Origin: Sinomicrobium kalidii
GTDB taxonomy: Bacteria > Bacteroidota > Bacteroidia > Flavobacteriales > Flavobacteriaceae
DNA length: 64,000 bases
Assembly: GCF_021183825.1 (NCBI RefSeq)
Contig: NZ_CP089211.1
Location: 620,001 to 684,000 of the forward strand
Direction of reading: 5' to 3'
Part shown: in pieces, positions 1 to 8,760 of the stretch
Layout: every line of letters starts with the position of its first letter
Position numbering within the stretch: the first letter of the stretch is position 1
Position numbers and translations under genes: made by a program
Notes under the pieces: generated by a model
Told to the model about the DNA's origin: nothing
The model's database searches: none
Seen by the model: the letters and a program-made list of their open reading frames with translations, nothing else

Positions 1-380
1 TCGGTGAGCACGCAAAATATCACGGGACGGCCATATTTTACATTCAGGTCCTTGATACCCTGTGCGGTGGCACTACACACAAAATCGAAGTGTTTGGTCT
101 CTCCCTGTATCACGCTACCGATGGCTATTACAGCGTCCACCTGTTGCGTATCGAGCATTTTTTTACATCCGAAAGTCAGTTCAAAACTGCCGGGTACATC
201 CCAGCGGAGTACGTTTTCCGGGAGCGCACCACAATCCAGCAAAGCTTCCCGGGCCCCGTTAAAAAGCCCTTCGGTGATGTTTTCATTCCATTCGGAAACA
301 ACAATCCCAAACCGAAAGGGTTTCGCGTTTGGGATTGTCGTTTTATCGTAAACGGATAAATTTTTGTTTTCGGTAGCCAT
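1..380 (-). CDS. ribH: 6,7-dimethyl-8-ribityllumazine synthase, 3' end cut by window edge
   Basis: Riboflavin pathway enzyme that condenses 5-amino-6-ribitylaminouracil with 3,4-dihydroxy-2-butanone 4-phosphate in the cytosol. About 126 N-terminal residues are visible. They include FGIVVSEWNENIT (residues 24-36), VPGSFEL (62-68), and the active-site stretch GSVIQGETKHFDF (88-100), whose His97 matches the family's catalytic histidine. The family is usually 150-160 residues, so roughly 30 C-terminal residues lie beyond position 1. The ATG is at 380-378, one base after the stop of the upstream TPR gene, so the two are almost certainly one transcript. Identification is firm. Confidence 0.95.
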   Translation of the reverse strand, partial: MATENKNLSVYDKTTIPNAKPFRFGIVVSEWNENITEGLFNGAREALLDCGALPENVLRWDVPGSFELTFGCKKMLDTQQVDAVIAIGSVIQGETKHFDFVCSATAQGIKDLNVKYGRPVIFCVLT

Positions 381-381
381 A

Positions 382-1149
382 CTATTCAGTGCTGCTTTCC
401 AGCTTACCTATGTAAATATCGATGGTCCTGCCTTCGGAAGAGGACGGGTATTCGTTCTTAATGCGGTTGAAATATTTCAGCGCCTTGTCTTTCTGTTCCA
501 GTTCAAGGGCAGCTATACCCGCCTTAAAAAGGAATTTCGGCGTAGTAAACTCGTTTTTGCTGGCTGCAAACGCTTTTTCATAGTATCCAAGGGCATCTTC
601 GGGCTGGCCCAGTTGCATAAACGCATCTGCTATTCCTCCCTTGGCCAGGGGACCTAAAATGGCATCGTCGGTAGAAAATTTCTGAAGATACGCAATGGCC
701 TCTTCATAGTTTTTCATGTTCAGGTATGCCATCCCCGCGCTGTAGTTAGCCAGGTTTGCTGCGTCTGTTCCCTTGTATTTTTCAATAATGTCCAGGAAAC
801 CGTATTTTCCTTCCGCCCCGTTCAGTGCAAGCGTATAGAGCGAGTCTTTGTTCGTGCTGTTTACCGCTTCGTTAAAAAACTGTTGCGCAAAGAACGCTTC
901 GTTAGATGCTTCTATGTTCTTCGGTTTTGCGACAAATTCCTGATACCCCAAAAAACCGAGCACTATTACAACTACCGCGCCGATGCCCCCGAAGATATAC
1001 TTCTGGTTCTTCGCCACCCAGGCTTCCGTACGGGACGCACTCTCGTCCAACGAGCCGAATACTTCTGCTGTTGTACTCTGCGATTCCTCCGCCTGTTTTT
1101 CTTCTTTCTTGTTTTTTGGTTTATATCCTCGTTTCTTGTACGTTGCCAT
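382..1149 (-). CDS. Single-pass membrane tetratricopeptide repeat protein
   Basis: A 255-residue protein with a Lys/Glu-rich cytoplasmic N-terminus (1-45), one transmembrane helix at about 51-70 (YIFGGIGAVVVIVLGFLGYQ), and a C-terminal TPR-type helical repeat domain (about 130-250, with motifs such as LANYSAGMAYLNMKNYEEAI). The layout resembles the TPR_21/YfgM class of ancillary envelope proteins. It is transcribed with ribH (1-base gap) and lies divergent from recF, an arrangement I associate with Flavobacteriaceae. The partner is unknown; a periplasmic scaffolding role is inferred only from the fold. Confidence 0.85.
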   Translation of the reverse strand: MATYKKRGYKPKNKKEEKQAEESQSTTAEVFGSLDESASRTEAWVAKNQKYIFGGIGAVVVIVLGFLGYQEFVAKPKNIEASNEAFFAQQFFNEAVNSTNKDSLYTLALNGAEGKYGFLDIIEKYKGTDAANLANYSAGMAYLNMKNYEEAIAYLQKFSTDDAILGPLAKGGIADAFMQLGQPEDALGYYEKAFAASKNEFTTPKFLFKAGIAALELEQKDKALKYFNRIKNEYPSSSEGRTIDIYIGKLESSTE

Positions 1150-1171
1150 TTTAAGACTTTAGTTTGTGCCG

Positions 1172-1179
1172 CAAAAATA
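1172..1179 (-). promoter_or_regulatory. -7 promoter element for the TPR-ribH operon
   Basis: On the minus strand the sequence reads TATTTTTG, a perfect match to the Bacteroidota TAnnTTTG -7 consensus, 22 bases upstream of the TPR start codon. Confidence 0.6.
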
Positions 1180-1377
1180 TAATTTTTATTGATATGTGAA
1201 AGACTATTTATTCGATATTTTTCATTAGTTTAGGCAACTTTCAGAGCGATTTATTAATGTGCCGCGATAATTTGCCAATGTGATAATATAGTCGTGTGAT
1301 TATCGTAATGGGGCAATGTGATTTGTTAATTTACTAATTGACGAATTGGTACATTGGCCAATTAAGTAAAAAGAAGA

Positions 1378-2454
1378 ATGTTTTTAAAAAAATTATCCTT
1401 AATAAACTATAAGAATTTCGGTTCGGCCGACTTTGAATTTGACGAAAAGATCAACTGTTTCGTAGGCAATAACGGCATCGGGAAAACCAATGTACTGGAT
1501 GCCATCTACCACCTTTCCTTCGGGAAGAGCTACTTTAACCCCATAGCCCTGCAGAACGTAAAGCACGGGGAAGACTTTTTTGTCATTGACGGTGAGTTTG
1601 AAAAGGCCGGGCATGCGGAACACGTGATCTGCAGCCTGAAAAAGGGACAGAAAAAAGGGATCAAACGCAACGGTAAGCCCTACGACAAATTATCAGACCA
1701 CATCGGGCTCCTGCCACTGGTGATTATCTCCCCGGCAGACCGCGACCTCATCGTAGAAGGGAGCGAAATCCGGAGAAAATTCATGGACAGCGTGATCTCC
1801 CAGTCGGACAAAAACTACCTGAACCACCTTATCCTCTACAACAGGGCGCTGGTACAACGCAATTCCCTGTTAAAATACTTTGCCCTGAACTATACTTACG
1901 ACCACGATACGCTTTCCATATACAATGAGCAGCTACACATTCACGGCACGGAAATCTTCAGGGTACGAAAACAGTTTCTGGACGAATTTATTCCCATCTT
2001 TCGTAAACGTTATCAATCTATTGCCGCAAACGGAGAAAGCGTCAATATTACATATAACAGCCAGCTCCTGGAACAGTCACTCGACGAACTACTGAAAACA
2101 AGTGTCAACAAGGACAAGGCCGTACAATACACCAGTACCGGGACACACAAGGACGACCTCAGCTTCGAGATCGAAGGATTTCCCGTAAAAAAATTCGGAA
2201 GCCAGGGACAGCAAAAGTCATTTCTCATTGCCCTTAAGCTGGCCCAGTTCGATTTTATAAGGGAACAGGCCAAGGTACCTCCCATTCTGCTGCTGGACGA
2301 TATTTTTGACAAACTTGACGAAAGCCGTGTGGCCCAGATCGTAAAGCTCATGGACGAGAACTTCGGCCAGTTGTTTATAAGCGACACCCATGCAGACCGG
2401 ACCGAAGCCGTGGTAAAGGAAACACATCAATCGTATAAAATGTTCAGGCTTTAA
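1378..2454 (+). CDS. recF: DNA replication and repair protein RecF
   Basis: SMC-like ATPase that loads RecA at single-strand gaps with RecO and RecR. The 358-residue length is normal. Walker A is GNNGIGKTN (residues 30-38), the signature-like GSQGQQKS lies near residue 275, and Walker [13 protein letters not shown] is near 303-314. The DTHAD segment close to the C-terminus is typical of RecF. The ATG at 1378 is used because it starts the conserved [14 protein letters not shown] strand. It is divergent from the TPR gene; the promoter should lie in 1180-1377, where I see no perfect TAnnTTTG. Confidence 0.96.
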   Translation: MFLKKLSLINYKNFGSADFEFDEKINCFVGNNGIGKTNVLDAIYHLSFGKSYFNPIALQNVKHGEDFFVIDGEFEKAGHAEHVICSLKKGQKKGIKRNGKPYDKLSDHIGLLPLVIISPADRDLIVEGSEIRRKFMDSVISQSDKNYLNHLILYNRALVQRNSLLKYFALNYTYDHDTLSIYNEQLHIHGTEIFRVRKQFLDEFIPIFRKRYQSIAANGESVNITYNSQLLEQSLDELLKTSVNKDKAVQYTSTGTHKDDLSFEIEGFPVKKFGSQGQQKSFLIALKLAQFDFIREQAKVPPILLLDDIFDKLDESRVAQIVKLMDENFGQLFISDTHADRTEAVVKETHQSYKMFRL

Positions 2455-2485
2455 AACAAACAAATATAACTACCTTTGCCACTTC

Positions 2486-2513
2486 AAAAAGTTTCCATAT
2501 AAGTAAACTTTTT
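2486..2513. promoter_or_regulatory. Candidate HigA operator: 9-bp inverted repeat
   Basis: AAAAAGTTT (2486-2494) and AAACTTTTT (2505-2513) are perfect reverse complements separated by 10 bases, centred just upstream of the -7 element at 2516. An antitoxin binding here would block the -33 region. This fits the usual autoregulation of HigBA modules, but binding is inferred. Confidence 0.5.
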
Positions 2514-2515
2514 AG

Positions 2516-2523
2516 TATATTTG
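2516..2523 (+). promoter_or_regulatory. -7 promoter element for higBA
   Basis: TATATTTG matches TAnnTTTG and lies 31 bases before the higB ATG. A second match, TACCTTTG, is present at 2471-2478 and could be an alternative start point. Confidence 0.55.
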
Positions 2524-2554
2524 CAGCACTGATCAAAACTGAAAATTAAGTTGA

Positions 2555-2890
2555 ATGCAACCAAAATTCGAGGTGATTTTCCTTGAACAGGCTATTGATT
2601 TCATGGAAACACTGGATTTAAAAACGAAAAAAAAGATTTATTATAATATTGACAAGGCAAGAATTGAGAATGATCCCAGGCTTTTCAAAAAACTAACCGA
2701 TGATATCTGGGAATTCAGAACCAGATATAAGGGGATTCAATACAGGCTTTTTGCTTTCTGGGACAGGACCAGCCGTAAAGCTACTTTGGTTGTTTCGACA
2801 CATGGGATCATTAAAAAAGTAGATAAAGTACCTAAAGCAGACATTGAAAAAGCCCGGAAAATAAGAGACAATTATTTTAACAGCATATAA
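2555..2890 (+). CDS. higB: HigB-like toxin, RelE/ParE superfamily (phage Gp49-like)
   Basis: A 111-residue basic protein of the Gp49/HigB family, ribosome-dependent mRNA endonucleases of type II toxin-antitoxin modules. Recognisable parts are the N-terminal strand-helix (FEVIFLEQAIDFM), the core IWEFRTRYKGIQYRLFAFW (residues about 51-69), and the C-terminal HGIIKKVDKVPKADIEKA, the usual HG-F/I-x-KK motif of this family. The antitoxin follows 11 bases later. Toxin-first gene order is characteristic of HigBA. Activity is inferred from the family. Confidence 0.88.
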   Translation: MQPKFEVIFLEQAIDFMETLDLKTKKKIYYNIDKARIENDPRLFKKLTDDIWEFRTRYKGIQYRLFAFWDRTSRKATLVVSTHGIIKKVDKVPKADIEKARKIRDNYFNSI

Positions 2891-2901
2891 AACCTCAGGC
2901 C

Positions 2902-3228
2902 ATGGAAAAGAAAAAACAAAAAATAATGACCCTTGACCAGATGAAGGACAAACATATCGGAAAAACAGGAACTCCGGAACGGGATAAATACGAATTTGAT
3001 CTTCAAATGGAAGTATTAGGCAATATGATAAAATCCATACGAAAAGAACGTAAATTAACACAGGAACAACTGGGAAAACTGATAGGTGTACAAAAATCAC
3101 AAATATCAAAATTGGAACGCAATACCAAAAATGTAACTATCGAAACCATACTAAAGGTATTCCGGGCACTAAAGGCTAATGTAAAGGTGAGTATCGAAAT
3201 GAATGAAAGCAAATTTAAAATAGCCTGA
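2902..3228 (+). CDS. higA: HigA-like antitoxin, XRE-family helix-turn-helix protein
   Basis: A 108-residue protein with an XRE helix-turn-helix at about residues 42-95 (IRKERKLTQEQLGKLIG, then VQKSQISKLERN as recognition helix). The N-terminal 40 residues are charged and probably bind the toxin. It should neutralise HigB and repress the operon, perhaps through the inverted repeat at 2486-2513. It directly follows higB. The pair interrupts what is otherwise a recF / lipoprotein / DUF721 / ndk neighbourhood, suggesting acquisition. Confidence 0.88.
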   Translation: MEKKKQKIMTLDQMKDKHIGKTGTPERDKYEFDLQMEVLGNMIKSIRKERKLTQEQLGKLIGVQKSQISKLERNTKNVTIETILKVFRALKANVKVSIEMNESKFKIA

Positions 3229-3239
3229 AAACACTTTAA

Positions 3240-3677
3240 ATGAAAAAACTGAAATTATTCATCGCTGCGGCCTTTTGCCTCTTTTTATGGAACTGCTCCA
3301 CTACTCCCCCGGAAAAACAATTACAGCACATTACGGGATACTGGGAAATTGAAAAAGCGGAACTACCCGACGGACAGGTAAAAGAATACACCGTAAACAC
3401 TACGGTTGACTATATTGAGATTACCGGGGACAGCACCGGATTCCGGAAAAAATTACAACCCAGACCGGATGGCAGTTTCAGCACTTCCGGGGATCGGGAA
3501 GCATTTACCATATCCACAAAGAACAACGGGCTTTTCCTTAATTACCATACCCCGTTGAGCGCGTGGAAAGAAAAGGTGATCAAGGCAACAAAAGACCGCC
3601 TGATCCTTCGGAATACAGATAATTTAAAGTACTTTTACAAAAGATTCCGGCCCATCGATCCGGATAGTCTCAACTGA
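3240..3677 (+). CDS. Lipocalin-like lipoprotein
   Basis: A 145-residue precursor with a short signal peptide and lipobox LWNC (acylated Cys19). The rest is a small beta-rich domain beginning ITGYWEIEKAELPDGQVKEY, the GxW start seen in the small lipocalin-like proteins of Bacteroidota. Predicted to sit in the envelope. It begins 11 bases after higA but probably belonged to the recF side before the toxin module arrived. Ligand unknown. Confidence 0.7.
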   Translation: MKKLKLFIAAAFCLFLWNCSTTPPEKQLQHITGYWEIEKAELPDGQVKEYTVNTTVDYIEITGDSTGFRKKLQPRPDGSFSTSGDREAFTISTKNNGLFLNYHTPLSAWKEKVIKATKDRLILRNTDNLKYFYKRFRPIDPDSLN

Positions 3678-3718
3678 CAAAAAAACACGGACAAAATCTC
3701 AGGAGAAAATAAACCGCA

Positions 3719-4015
3719 ATGGCAAAGCGACACAGCGAACATATATCCTTATCTGAAGCACTAAAAGCCTTTATAGAACAGAACAAGCTGCAATCCGGCA
3801 TGGATAAGATTGATGTCCGTGAAGCCTGGAAACAGCTTATGGGGAATGGCATTAACAACTACACCGCTGATGTTCAACTGAAAGGGGACACCCTGTATGT
3901 AAACCTTACTTCGTCTGTTTTACGTGAAGAACTGAGCTACGGCAGGCAAAAGATCATACAAATGGTCAATGATGAACTGGGGAAAGCACTGGTTAAAAAC
4001 CTGATTCTAAGGTAA
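3719..4015 (+). CDS. DUF721 (DciA-like) protein
   Basis: A 98-residue DUF721 protein. The family includes DciA, a loader or partner of the replicative helicase in bacteria that lack DnaC/DnaI, and its gene is commonly near recF. The conserved core is visible: VREAWKQLMGNGINNYT (residues about 36-52), then LKGDTLYVNLTSSVLREEL and RQKIIQMVNDELGK. It is shorter than Gram-negative DciA and lacks extra domains. Helicase loading here is inferred from family and neighbourhood. Confidence 0.8.
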   Translation: MAKRHSEHISLSEALKAFIEQNKLQSGMDKIDVREAWKQLMGNGINNYTADVQLKGDTLYVNLTSSVLREELSYGRQKIIQMVNDELGKALVKNLILR

Positions 4016-4046
4016 TCTGAATAAATTCCTTACAACAATATGCCAC

Positions 4047-4100
4047 CCCGGGCACAGTTAAAATGGCTTCGAAAGCCAAAACCTTTCAATTGTGCCCGGG
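4047..4100. terminator. Nested hairpin between convergent genes
   Basis: CCCGGGCACA (4047-4056) pairs perfectly with TGTGCCCGGG (4091-4100), and its loop contains a second small hairpin (GGCTT/AAGCC at 4064-4076). It lies between the 3' ends of the DUF721 gene and ndk. Without a U-run it is not a classical terminator, but its position suggests bidirectional transcript-end formation. Confidence 0.4.
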
Positions 4101-4121
4101 CGACAGTAAATTCAGGATATA

Positions 4122-4541
4122 TCAGAATATTTCCCTTCCGGAAAAATGGAATGCGCTTTCTATGGCTGCATTCTCGTCACTGTCCGAACCATGCACGGCA
4201 TTCTCTCCGATGGAAGAGGCATACAATTTACGGATGGTTCCTTCGGCAGCTTCTGCCGGGTTCGTAGCACCGATGAGCGCCCTGAAGTCGTCTACGGCAT
4301 TTTCCTTTTCAAGAACGGCAGCCACTATCGGCCCCCTGGTCATAAAATCCACCAGCTCACCGAAGAAAGGACGTTCCCTGTGAATGGCATAAAATTCCTC
4401 GGCATCCCGTCTGCTCAGTTGCGTGAACTTCATAGCTACGATCCTGAATCCTGCAGCCGTGATCTTTTCTAAAATAGCCCCGATGTGCCCGTTTTCCACA
4501 GCATCGGGTTTAATCATGGTAAATGTTCTGTTTGTTGCCAT
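4122..4541 (-). CDS. ndk: Nucleoside diphosphate kinase
   Basis: Transfers the gamma phosphate between nucleoside tri- and diphosphates via a phospho-histidine. The 139-residue protein has the N-terminal [10 protein letters not shown] (residues 6-15) and the active-site motif ENAVHGSDS with catalytic His117. The start is placed at 4541 ([10 protein letters not shown]) rather than at an ATG at 4592, because a perfect promoter occupies 4563-4593 and that extension would lie inside it. Confidence 0.96.
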   Translation of the reverse strand: MATNRTFTMIKPDAVENGHIGAILEKITAAGFRIVAMKFTQLSRRDAEEFYAIHRERPFFGELVDFMTRGPIVAAVLEKENAVDDFRALIGATNPAEAAEGTIRKLYASSIGENAVHGSDSDENAAIESAFHFSGREIF

Positions 4542-4562
4542 TTGCTCGTTTAAAATTTTGTG

Positions 4563-4593
4563 CAAATGTAGCTCTTTACGCAGAAAGTACAAA
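4563..4593 (-). promoter_or_regulatory. Complete Bacteroidota-type promoter for ndk
   Basis: On the minus strand TTTG (4593-4590) is followed after exactly 19 bases by TACATTTG (4570-4563), matching the TTTG-N19-TAnnTTTG consensus. Together with codon evidence it fixes the ndk start at 4541. Confidence 0.8.
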
Positions 4594-4825
4594 GCATTGG
4601 CTCAGTTGATACAGGGCAAACGCATCATACGATTATTTTGACAATAGTTTTACCTCCTTTATTCCAAAATTGAACGAGAAATAGCTTTAAATGGTTTACC
4701 CTGTTAGTTGATAAATGCCCGGATCCGGGTTTAAACCTTCAGAATTCCGAAATCCGGAAACCCATTCTACAAAAAACTGCCTTTCCTCCGGAAAAGCAGC
4801 TTATCCTGTGGCATGGCCATACATT

Positions 4826-6724
4826 TTACCGCTGTACTATAATAAAGGCCGACCTCCGGTTCAACTGGTGTTCTTCTTCGGTACAGTCCACACCGTTAGA
4901 ACAGTTGTTGAGCAATTGCTTCTCTCCATAACCAATAGCGCTTTCTATACGGTTCTCCGCAATGCCCCGGGAATACAAATAATCACGCGTAGCCTTTGCC
5001 CTGTTATCGGAAAGTTTTTCATTATAAGCATCGTTGCCCCGGGAATCGGTATGAGATTCGATCTTGATGATCATTTCCGGATGTGCGTTCATAACGCTCA
5101 CAATATGTTCCAGCTCGTACTCGGCATCGGGACGTATATTCCATTTGTCGTAATCGAAGTAAATGGGATTGATCACGATCTCATCTTCTATAATAAGCGG
5201 TGTAAGCGCCAGATTAGCAGTAGCCTCTTCCTTACCCTTGACATTGATCTCTTTCTGACCGGAACGGTAATCTTCCATATCGGCCACCACGGTATAAGCA
5301 CCGTCCAGGCAATCTCCCTTGAGTGTATACATGCCGTCCACGTCGGTCAGGACCTTGGCTACCACACCTCCACCCGGTTCAATAAGGCGAACCGACGCCT
5401 CTATCAAGGGTTCTTCCGTGCGGCTGTCGGTAACTTTACCGCTTATGGCTACTTCACAATCCCTGGCGGTAAAGTGGTAAATGTCGTCATCGCCTTTTCC
5501 GCCCAGCCTGTTGGACGAGAGATAACCTTCGGTATTATCGCCGTTCATCATAAAGGCAAAATCATCAAGCGCACTGTTTATCGGCACTCCCGGATTGGTC
5601 ACCTTACCGAAACGCCCGTTTTGCGGTTCGCTTTTAACAATGTCGAGTCCGCCGAGACCGGGATGTCCGTTAGACGAAAAATACAATACCCCGTCTTTAT
5701 CTACGAACGGGAACATTTCCCTTCCCCTCGTGTTTACAGGACTTCCGAGGTTTTGCGGTGTGCCGTAGCTTCCGTCATCATTGATATCCACCACATAAAT
5801 ATCGGTCACACCGTGTCCTCCGGGCATATCGGAAACAAAATACAGCTTTTCTTCGTCCGGACTCAAAGCAGGGTGCCCTACGGAATAACTAATATTATTA
5901 AAAGGCAATGCCGTAATATCCCCCCATTTTCCTTCTTCGTCGAGGGTGGCTTTGTACAGTTGTAAATGGACTGTTCCTTCTTCATCCTTCTCAGACCTTT
6001 TGCCGTTATCGGCATTATCGCGGGTAAAGTACATGGTCCTTCCGTCCGATGTAATAGCCAGTGTAGCTTCGTGATACTGGGTATTGATCTCACCTTCCAG
6101 CTTGTTTACCTCATCTACCTCATTGCCTATTCTGTGCCCTGCGTATATATTTAAAAAAGGCTGTTTGTTCCAATCGTATATCCTGGTCCTTCCCTTTGAA
6201 GGCCGGGTGGAGGCAAAATAAAACCTGTCGCCGAAGATAAATCCGCCGAAATCAGAGTATTCCGTATTGATGGCCAGGTTGTGAACATTGCCAAAAAGTT
6301 TGGCCCTGGGGTTGGTTAACCGGGTATAATAATCCCCTTCCTCTAACAACCTGAGTACTTCCGGGTCACTACCTCCCCTTTCGGCCGAAGCTTTCATCCA
6401 TTTCATCGCCGCGTCATATTTCCGGTTTCCTTTTAGAGCCTGTGCATAACGAAAGAGGTAATCGGGCTCCACCTCGTTCTCATATTTGGATATCAGGATG
6501 CCATACCAACGTTCGGCTTCCTCCATATTGGTATTGTAGTAATAAGAATCCCCCAGGCGGCTTAGTACATGGACAGAAGAGTCCCCTTTTTTTACCAGGG
6601 CCCTGTACAATTCCGCCGATTTCACGTAAGCCAGCTTGTCAAAATAACGGTCGGCAACCGTTCTTTGCTGCCCGTAAGACCAGCTTATTCCAAAGAAAAG
6701 TAACAGTAGTAATAGTTTCCTCAT
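4826..6724 (-). CDS. PorE-like OmpA-family protein (TPR, beta-propeller, carboxypeptidase-like and OmpA domains)
   Basis: A 632-residue envelope protein with a signal peptide (1-19). Domains in order: TPR-like helices (about 20-125, VSRLGDSYYYNTN type); a PD40/WD40-like beta-propeller (about 150-420, with DGRTMYFTRDN, LSPDEEKLYFVSDMPGG, DGVLYFSSNGHPGLGGLD); a carboxypeptidase regulatory-like domain (about 425-510, ISGKVTDSRTEEPL); and a C-terminal OmpA peptidoglycan-binding domain (about 520-632, YFDYDKWNIRPDA, SHTDSRGNDAYNEKLSDNRA). This order is that of PorE, which anchors the type IX secretion system to peptidoglycan in Porphyromonas. Similar OmpA proteins pair with PorP/SprF, and no such partner is in this window, so the secretion role is an inference. 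Confidence 0.85.
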   Translation of the reverse strand: MRKLLLLLLFFGISWSYGQQRTVADRYFDKLAYVKSAELYRALVKKGDSSVHVLSRLGDSYYYNTNMEEAERWYGILISKYENEVEPDYLFRYAQALKGNRKYDAAMKWMKASAERGGSDPEVLRLLEEGDYYTRLTNPRAKLFGNVHNLAINTEYSDFGGFIFGDRFYFASTRPSKGRTRIYDWNKQPFLNIYAGHRIGNEVDEVNKLEGEINTQYHEATLAITSDGRTMYFTRDNADNGKRSEKDEEGTVHLQLYKATLDEEGKWGDITALPFNNISYSVGHPALSPDEEKLYFVSDMPGGHGVTDIYVVDINDDGSYGTPQNLGSPVNTRGREMFPFVDKDGVLYFSSNGHPGLGGLDIVKSEPQNGRFGKVTNPGVPINSALDDFAFMMNGDNTEGYLSSNRLGGKGDDDIYHFTARDCEVAISGKVTDSRTEEPLIEASVRLIEPGGGVVAKVLTDVDGMYTLKGDCLDGAYTVVADMEDYRSGQKEINVKGKEEATANLALTPLIIEDEIVINPIYFDYDKWNIRPDAEYELEHIVSVMNAHPEMIIKIESHTDSRGNDAYNEKLSDNRAKATRDYLYSRGIAENRIESAIGYGEKQLLNNCSNGVDCTEEEHQLNRRSAFIIVQR

Positions 6725-7034
6725 AACTTCTCATTTTATCCTCAGGATATACCGCAGGGGCACGCATATGTTCTCCCAAAGACATGTTTCATGCACTAAT
6801 ATACTACGAAACTTTCAATACGCGATCGATACTTCGCGTTTTTTGTCATCAAAGGGATGAAAAACAAAAAACCGGAACGAACAAAAAACACAGTATTAAC
6901 ATTTTAACCATTACCTTATCGCTGATTCCGGGAAACAATTATGACCATTTAAGGTAAAATTTGAAAATCAGTCGCAATACGCTTTTAACCGTTCGTATTA
7001 TAATACTATTTTTGCAACCGCAATACAGGAATTT
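6725..7034. other. Intergenic region between divergent PorE-like gene and prfC
   Basis: 310 bases without a gene. The only clear signal is the prfC -7 element TATTTTTG at 7007-7014. Nothing else recognised. Confidence 0.6.
7007..7014 (+). promoter_or_regulatory. -7 promoter element for prfC
   Basis: TATTTTTG matches TAnnTTTG, 20 bases before the prfC ATG. Confidence 0.6.
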
Positions 7035-8621
7035 ATGGATTTAGTTAAAGAGATCAGTAAAAGGAGAACCTTCGGTATCATATCGCACCCCGATGCGGGG
7101 AAGACCACGCTCACGGAAAAACTGCTGCTCTTCGGAGGGGCCATACAGGAGGCCGGTGCCGTAAAGAGCAACAAGATAAAGAAAGGGGCCACCAGCGATT
7201 TTATGGAGATCGAACGCCAACGGGGAATATCCGTAGCCACTTCCGTACTGGCCTTTAACTACAAGGATAAAAAAATAAATATACTGGACACTCCCGGGCA
7301 CAAGGACTTTGCGGAAGATACCTTCCGGACACTCACTGCTGTAGACAGTGTTATTGTGGTTATTGACGTGGCCAAGGGTGTGGAGGAACAGACGGAAAAA
7401 CTGGTAGAGGTATGCCGTATGCGCAATATCCCCATGATCGTGTTTATCAACAAGCTGGACCGGGAAGGAAAAGATGCCTTTGACCTGCTGGACGAGGTGG
7501 AACAAAAACTCGGACTGACGGTTACTCCACTCAGTTTCCCTATCGGCATGGGATATGATTTTAAAGGTATTTACAATATCTGGGAGAAAAACATCAACCT
7601 CTTTAGCGGGGACAGCAAAAAAAACATCGAGGAAACCATTGCCTTTGACGATATTGACAATCCCGAGCTGGATGAGATCGTAGGCAAACAAGCTGCGGAA
7701 GACCTGAGGGAAAACCTGGAACTGGTGCACGGAGTTTATCCCGGATTCGATCGTGAGGCTTACCTCGGCGGTATACAGCAACCGGTTTTCTTCGGATCGG
7801 CCCTGAACAATTTCGGCGTACGCGAGCTGCTGGACTGTTTTGTAGAGATTGCCCCGTTCCCCAGGCCGAAACAGAGTGAAGAAAGGGTGGTAAAACCCGA
7901 TGAAAAAAACTTTACCGGCTTCGTTTTTAAAATTCATGCCAATATGGACCCGAAACACCGTGACCGTCTGGCGTTTATAAAAATAGTTTCCGGCACCTTT
8001 GAGAGAAATACGCCCTACCTGCACGTTCGGCACAACAAAAAGCTGAAATTTTCCAGTCCCAATGCATTTTTTGCGGAAAAAAAGGAGATCGTGGATATTT
8101 CATATGCAGGTGATATCGTTGGACTTCACGATACGGGCAACTTTAAGATCGGCGATACGCTTACGGAAGGAGAAACCCTGAACTTCAAGGGGATTCCGAA
8201 TTTTTCACCGGAACACTTCCGCTATATTAACAATGCCGACCCGATGAAGGCCAAGCAACTGAACAAGGGAATAGACCAGCTTATGGACGAAGGTGTGGCA
8301 CAGTTGTTCACCCTGGAGATGAACGGCAGGAAGGTAATCGGTACGGTAGGTGCCCTGCAATATGAGGTGATCCAGTATCGCCTCGAACATGAATACGGGG
8401 CCAAATGTACTTATGAGAACTTCCCGGTACACAAAGCCTGCTGGGTAGCACCCGAAGACCCGAAAAGCGATGAATTTGCCGAGTTCAAAAGGGTAAAACA
8501 GAAATACCTGGCTACAGACAAACAGGGGCAGTTGGTATTTTTAGCCGATTCCGCCTTTTCCATACAGATGGCACAGCAGAAATACCCTTCGGTGAAACTG
8601 CATTTCTCGTCGGAATATTAG
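7035..8621 (+). CDS. prfC: Peptide chain release factor 3
   Basis: GTPase that removes RF1/RF2 from the ribosome after peptide release. The 528 residues are the normal RF3 length. G1 is SHPDAGKTT (residues 17-25), the switch I region reads FMEIERQRGISVATSV, G3 is DTPGHKDFAED and G4 is NKLDREG. The C-terminal part (FTLEMNGRKVIGTVGALQYE) matches RF3 rather than EF-G. Monocistronic, with its own -7 element. Confidence 0.97.
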   Translation: MDLVKEISKRRTFGIISHPDAGKTTLTEKLLLFGGAIQEAGAVKSNKIKKGATSDFMEIERQRGISVATSVLAFNYKDKKINILDTPGHKDFAEDTFRTLTAVDSVIVVIDVAKGVEEQTEKLVEVCRMRNIPMIVFINKLDREGKDAFDLLDEVEQKLGLTVTPLSFPIGMGYDFKGIYNIWEKNINLFSGDSKKNIEETIAFDDIDNPELDEIVGKQAAEDLRENLELVHGVYPGFDREAYLGGIQQPVFFGSALNNFGVRELLDCFVEIAPFPRPKQSEERVVKPDEKNFTGFVFKIHANMDPKHRDRLAFIKIVSGTFERNTPYLHVRHNKKLKFSSPNAFFAEKKEIVDISYAGDIVGLHDTGNFKIGDTLTEGETLNFKGIPNFSPEHFRYINNADPMKAKQLNKGIDQLMDEGVAQLFTLEMNGRKVIGTVGALQYEVIQYRLEHEYGAKCTYENFPVHKACWVAPEDPKSDEFAEFKRVKQKYLATDKQGQLVFLADSAFSIQMAQQKYPSVKLHFSSEY

Positions 8622-8760
8622 TAAAATCAGAAGTACGAAGTTAGAAGCACGAAGTCGGAAAAACCAGAAATTGTTATTAATTCCCTGTGCCACTTTGTGC
8701 CTGTTTTGTGAATCTTTACGGTAAAACATTGCCCCTAAAAAACCACAAAGGTCACAAACT

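Noticed and set aside
4715..5965. 416-codon plus-strand ORF
   Set aside because: Lies antisense to the PorE-like gene, whose domains and motifs are unmistakable; its own text has no recognisable motifs.
7041..8033. 330-codon minus-strand ORF
   Set aside because: Antisense shadow of prfC.
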